A stretch of DNA of 64,000 nucleotides, taken from positions 1-64,000 of the forward strand of contig CANMML010000012.1 in the NCBI GenBank assembly GCA_947499005.1. Reading direction: 5' to 3'. This stretch comes from an uncultured Aquimarina sp. GTDB taxonomy: Bacteria > Bacteroidota > Bacteroidia > Flavobacteriales > Flavobacteriaceae. A program made the translations under genes and the position numbers. The notes under the pieces were generated by a model that saw only the letters and a program-made list of their open reading frames with translations, did no database searches and had not been told where the DNA came from. Shown here in pieces: positions 62,977 to 64,000 of this stretch; the stretch's first letter is position 1, and the number at the start of each line of letters is the position of its first letter.

Positions 62977-64000
62977 TTACGCCTCTGTTAATTCTTCAAC
63001 CATAGGTGGTTCGTTAGCAATTCGCTCTAATGCCACTTTGTATTCTTTAGGCATCACTTTAACAAACTTCTTCAAGTTTGCTTCCCAATCCGCTAGTACT
63101 TCTTTACCACGATTACTATCTGTGTAAAGTACATGCTTCTCGATCAATCCTTTCAATTCTGCTGCATCTTCTTCAGTGATTGGATCAAAGTCTATAGTTT
63201 CTTCATTACATAAACCATCAGTAAACTTACCTGTAGTATTTAATACATATGCATAACCTCCACTCATACCTGCAGCGAAATTACGTCCTGTAGCTCCTAA
63301 TACAACAATTTTACCTCCAGTCATATACTCACATCCATGATCTCCTACTCCTTCAACAACAGCTGTTGCTCCAGAGTTACGAACTGCAAAACGTTCTCCT
63401 GCAATACCATTGATATAAGCTTCTCCTTTTACGGCTCCAAATAAACATACATTACCTACAATGATGTTCTCTTCTGCAATAAAATCAGATTCAGCTGGCT
63501 TCTTCACGATTAATTTAGCTCCAGATAATCCTTTTCCTAAATAATCATTTGTATTTCCATCTACTGTAAATGTAATACCATGTGCACTAAATGCTCCTAA
63601 ACTTTGTCCAGCAGAACCTTTAAAGTTTAAGCATAATGTATCTTCTGGCAACCCTAAATGACCATAGATTTTTGAAATTTCATTAGAAACAATCGCTCCT
63701 ACAGAACGGTTGATATTATTAATCTCATAATCTAATGTCGTAGGCACTTTTCTAAAGATAGCAGCATGTGCATCTTTCATAATTTGGAAGTCAAGTACTC
63801 CTTCTAGATTATGATCCTGCTTATCTGTATTCTTTAACGGCATATCACTATACCCTTCTGGTTGGTATAAAATTGCCGATAAATCTAATCCTTTAGCTTT
63901 ATAATGCTCGATCGCTTTATTAGAATTGATCTTGCTAGTCTGACCAATCATTTCATCCATCGAACGGAATCCTAATTGTGCCATGATAGCTCTTAACTCA
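62977..64000 (-). CDS. gltB: Glutamate synthase large (alpha) subunit, C-terminal part
   Basis: The reading frame runs off the window edge without a start: the bases beyond the internal Met at 63984 continue in frame (ELRAI before MAQLGF). Visible is the end of the FMN domain (MAQLGFRSMDEMIGQ) and the whole C-terminal beta-helix domain GXGXG (KGSAGQSLGAFSAHGITFTVDGNTNDYLGKG and MTGGKIVVLGATGRNFAAGMSGG). Full-length GltB is about 1500 residues, so roughly two thirds lies outside the window. In one operon with gltD. Confidence 0.96.
   Translation of the reverse strand, partial: ELRAIMAQLGFRSMDEMIGQTSKINSNKAIEHYKAKGLDLSAILYQPEGYSDMPLKNTDKQDHNLEGVLDFQIMKDAHAAIFRKVPTTLDYEINNINRSVGAIVSNEISKIYGHLGLPEDTLCLNFKGSAGQSLGAFSAHGITFTVDGNTNDYLGKGLSGAKLIVKKPAESDFIAEENIIVGNVCLFGAVKGEAYINGIAGERFAVRNSGATAVVEGVGDHGCEYMTGGKIVVLGATGRNFAAGMSGGYAYVLNTTGKFTDGLCNEETIDFDPITEEDAAELKGLIEKHVLYTDSNRGKEVLADWEANLKKFVKVMPKEYKVALERIANEPPMVEELTEA

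Noticed and set aside
1-64000. tRNA genes
   Set aside because: No cloverleaf-like segment with a recognisable T-loop was seen in any intergenic gap by eye; short ones could be missed.

Overview
The window is AT-rich DNA from a marine member of the Bacteroidota, almost certainly Flavobacteriaceae. The evidence is a type IX secretion (T9SS) gene set (PorP/SprF, PorQ, sorting-domain proteins), a TonB receptor paired with a DUF4249 lipoprotein, several Bacteroidota-restricted families (DUF4159, DUF4494, DUF6095), TAnnTTTG-type promoters and few Shine-Dalgarno sequences. Two GH16 enzymes, one agarase-like, plus a GH117-like protein and a DUF1080 protein point to a red-algal polysaccharide degrader. 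The genus cannot be fixed from sequence alone.

Layout. 1-2.3 kb: an intact group II intron (minus strand) inserted exactly at the 3' end of a remnant of a different group II intron, next to a gene fragment. 2.5-16.6 kb: loosely packed accessory genes, namely four carbohydrate-active or sugar-linked enzymes, an alpha/beta hydrolase, two VOC proteins, VanW, cold-shock protein, fatty acid desaturase, SDR, nitroreductase, thioredoxin and NhaC. 16.9-28.2 kb: surface and T9SS block (DUF1501, DUF1800, OmpA, PorP/SprF, a 1115-residue type B sorting protein, cmk, porQ). 28.3-33.6 kb: TonB receptor, DUF4249 and small membrane proteins. 33.6-43.7 kb: housekeeping genes (methyltransferases, AI-2E transporter, mltG, dapF, HtrA protease, trmD). 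44.4-53.2 kb: a histidine operon on the minus strand (hisG-D-chaN-C-B-H-S23-A-S23-F) preceded by a leader peptide with four consecutive His codons and an attenuator. 53.3-64 kb: sugar MFS transporter, DUF1697, DUF4494, VWA protein, fabG, surface lipoprotein, DUF4870, gltD and the 3' part of gltB.

Two observations stand out. First, the his operon has a complete translation-coupled attenuator: an 18-residue leader with HHHH, an antiterminator segment able to pair over 9 bp with the terminator's 5' arm, and a 14-bp terminator with a U tract. Second, most his-operon gaps, and three gaps elsewhere, carry paired arrays of 7-bp-periodic degenerate units in inverted orientation. The 3-4-base core differs between loci but is kept within a locus. 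Two array pairs exactly bracket S23-type four-helix-bundle ORFs, and in both cases the right array supplies the last codons and stop of the upstream his gene. This looks like a family of insertable intercistronic elements, some carrying an S23 gene.
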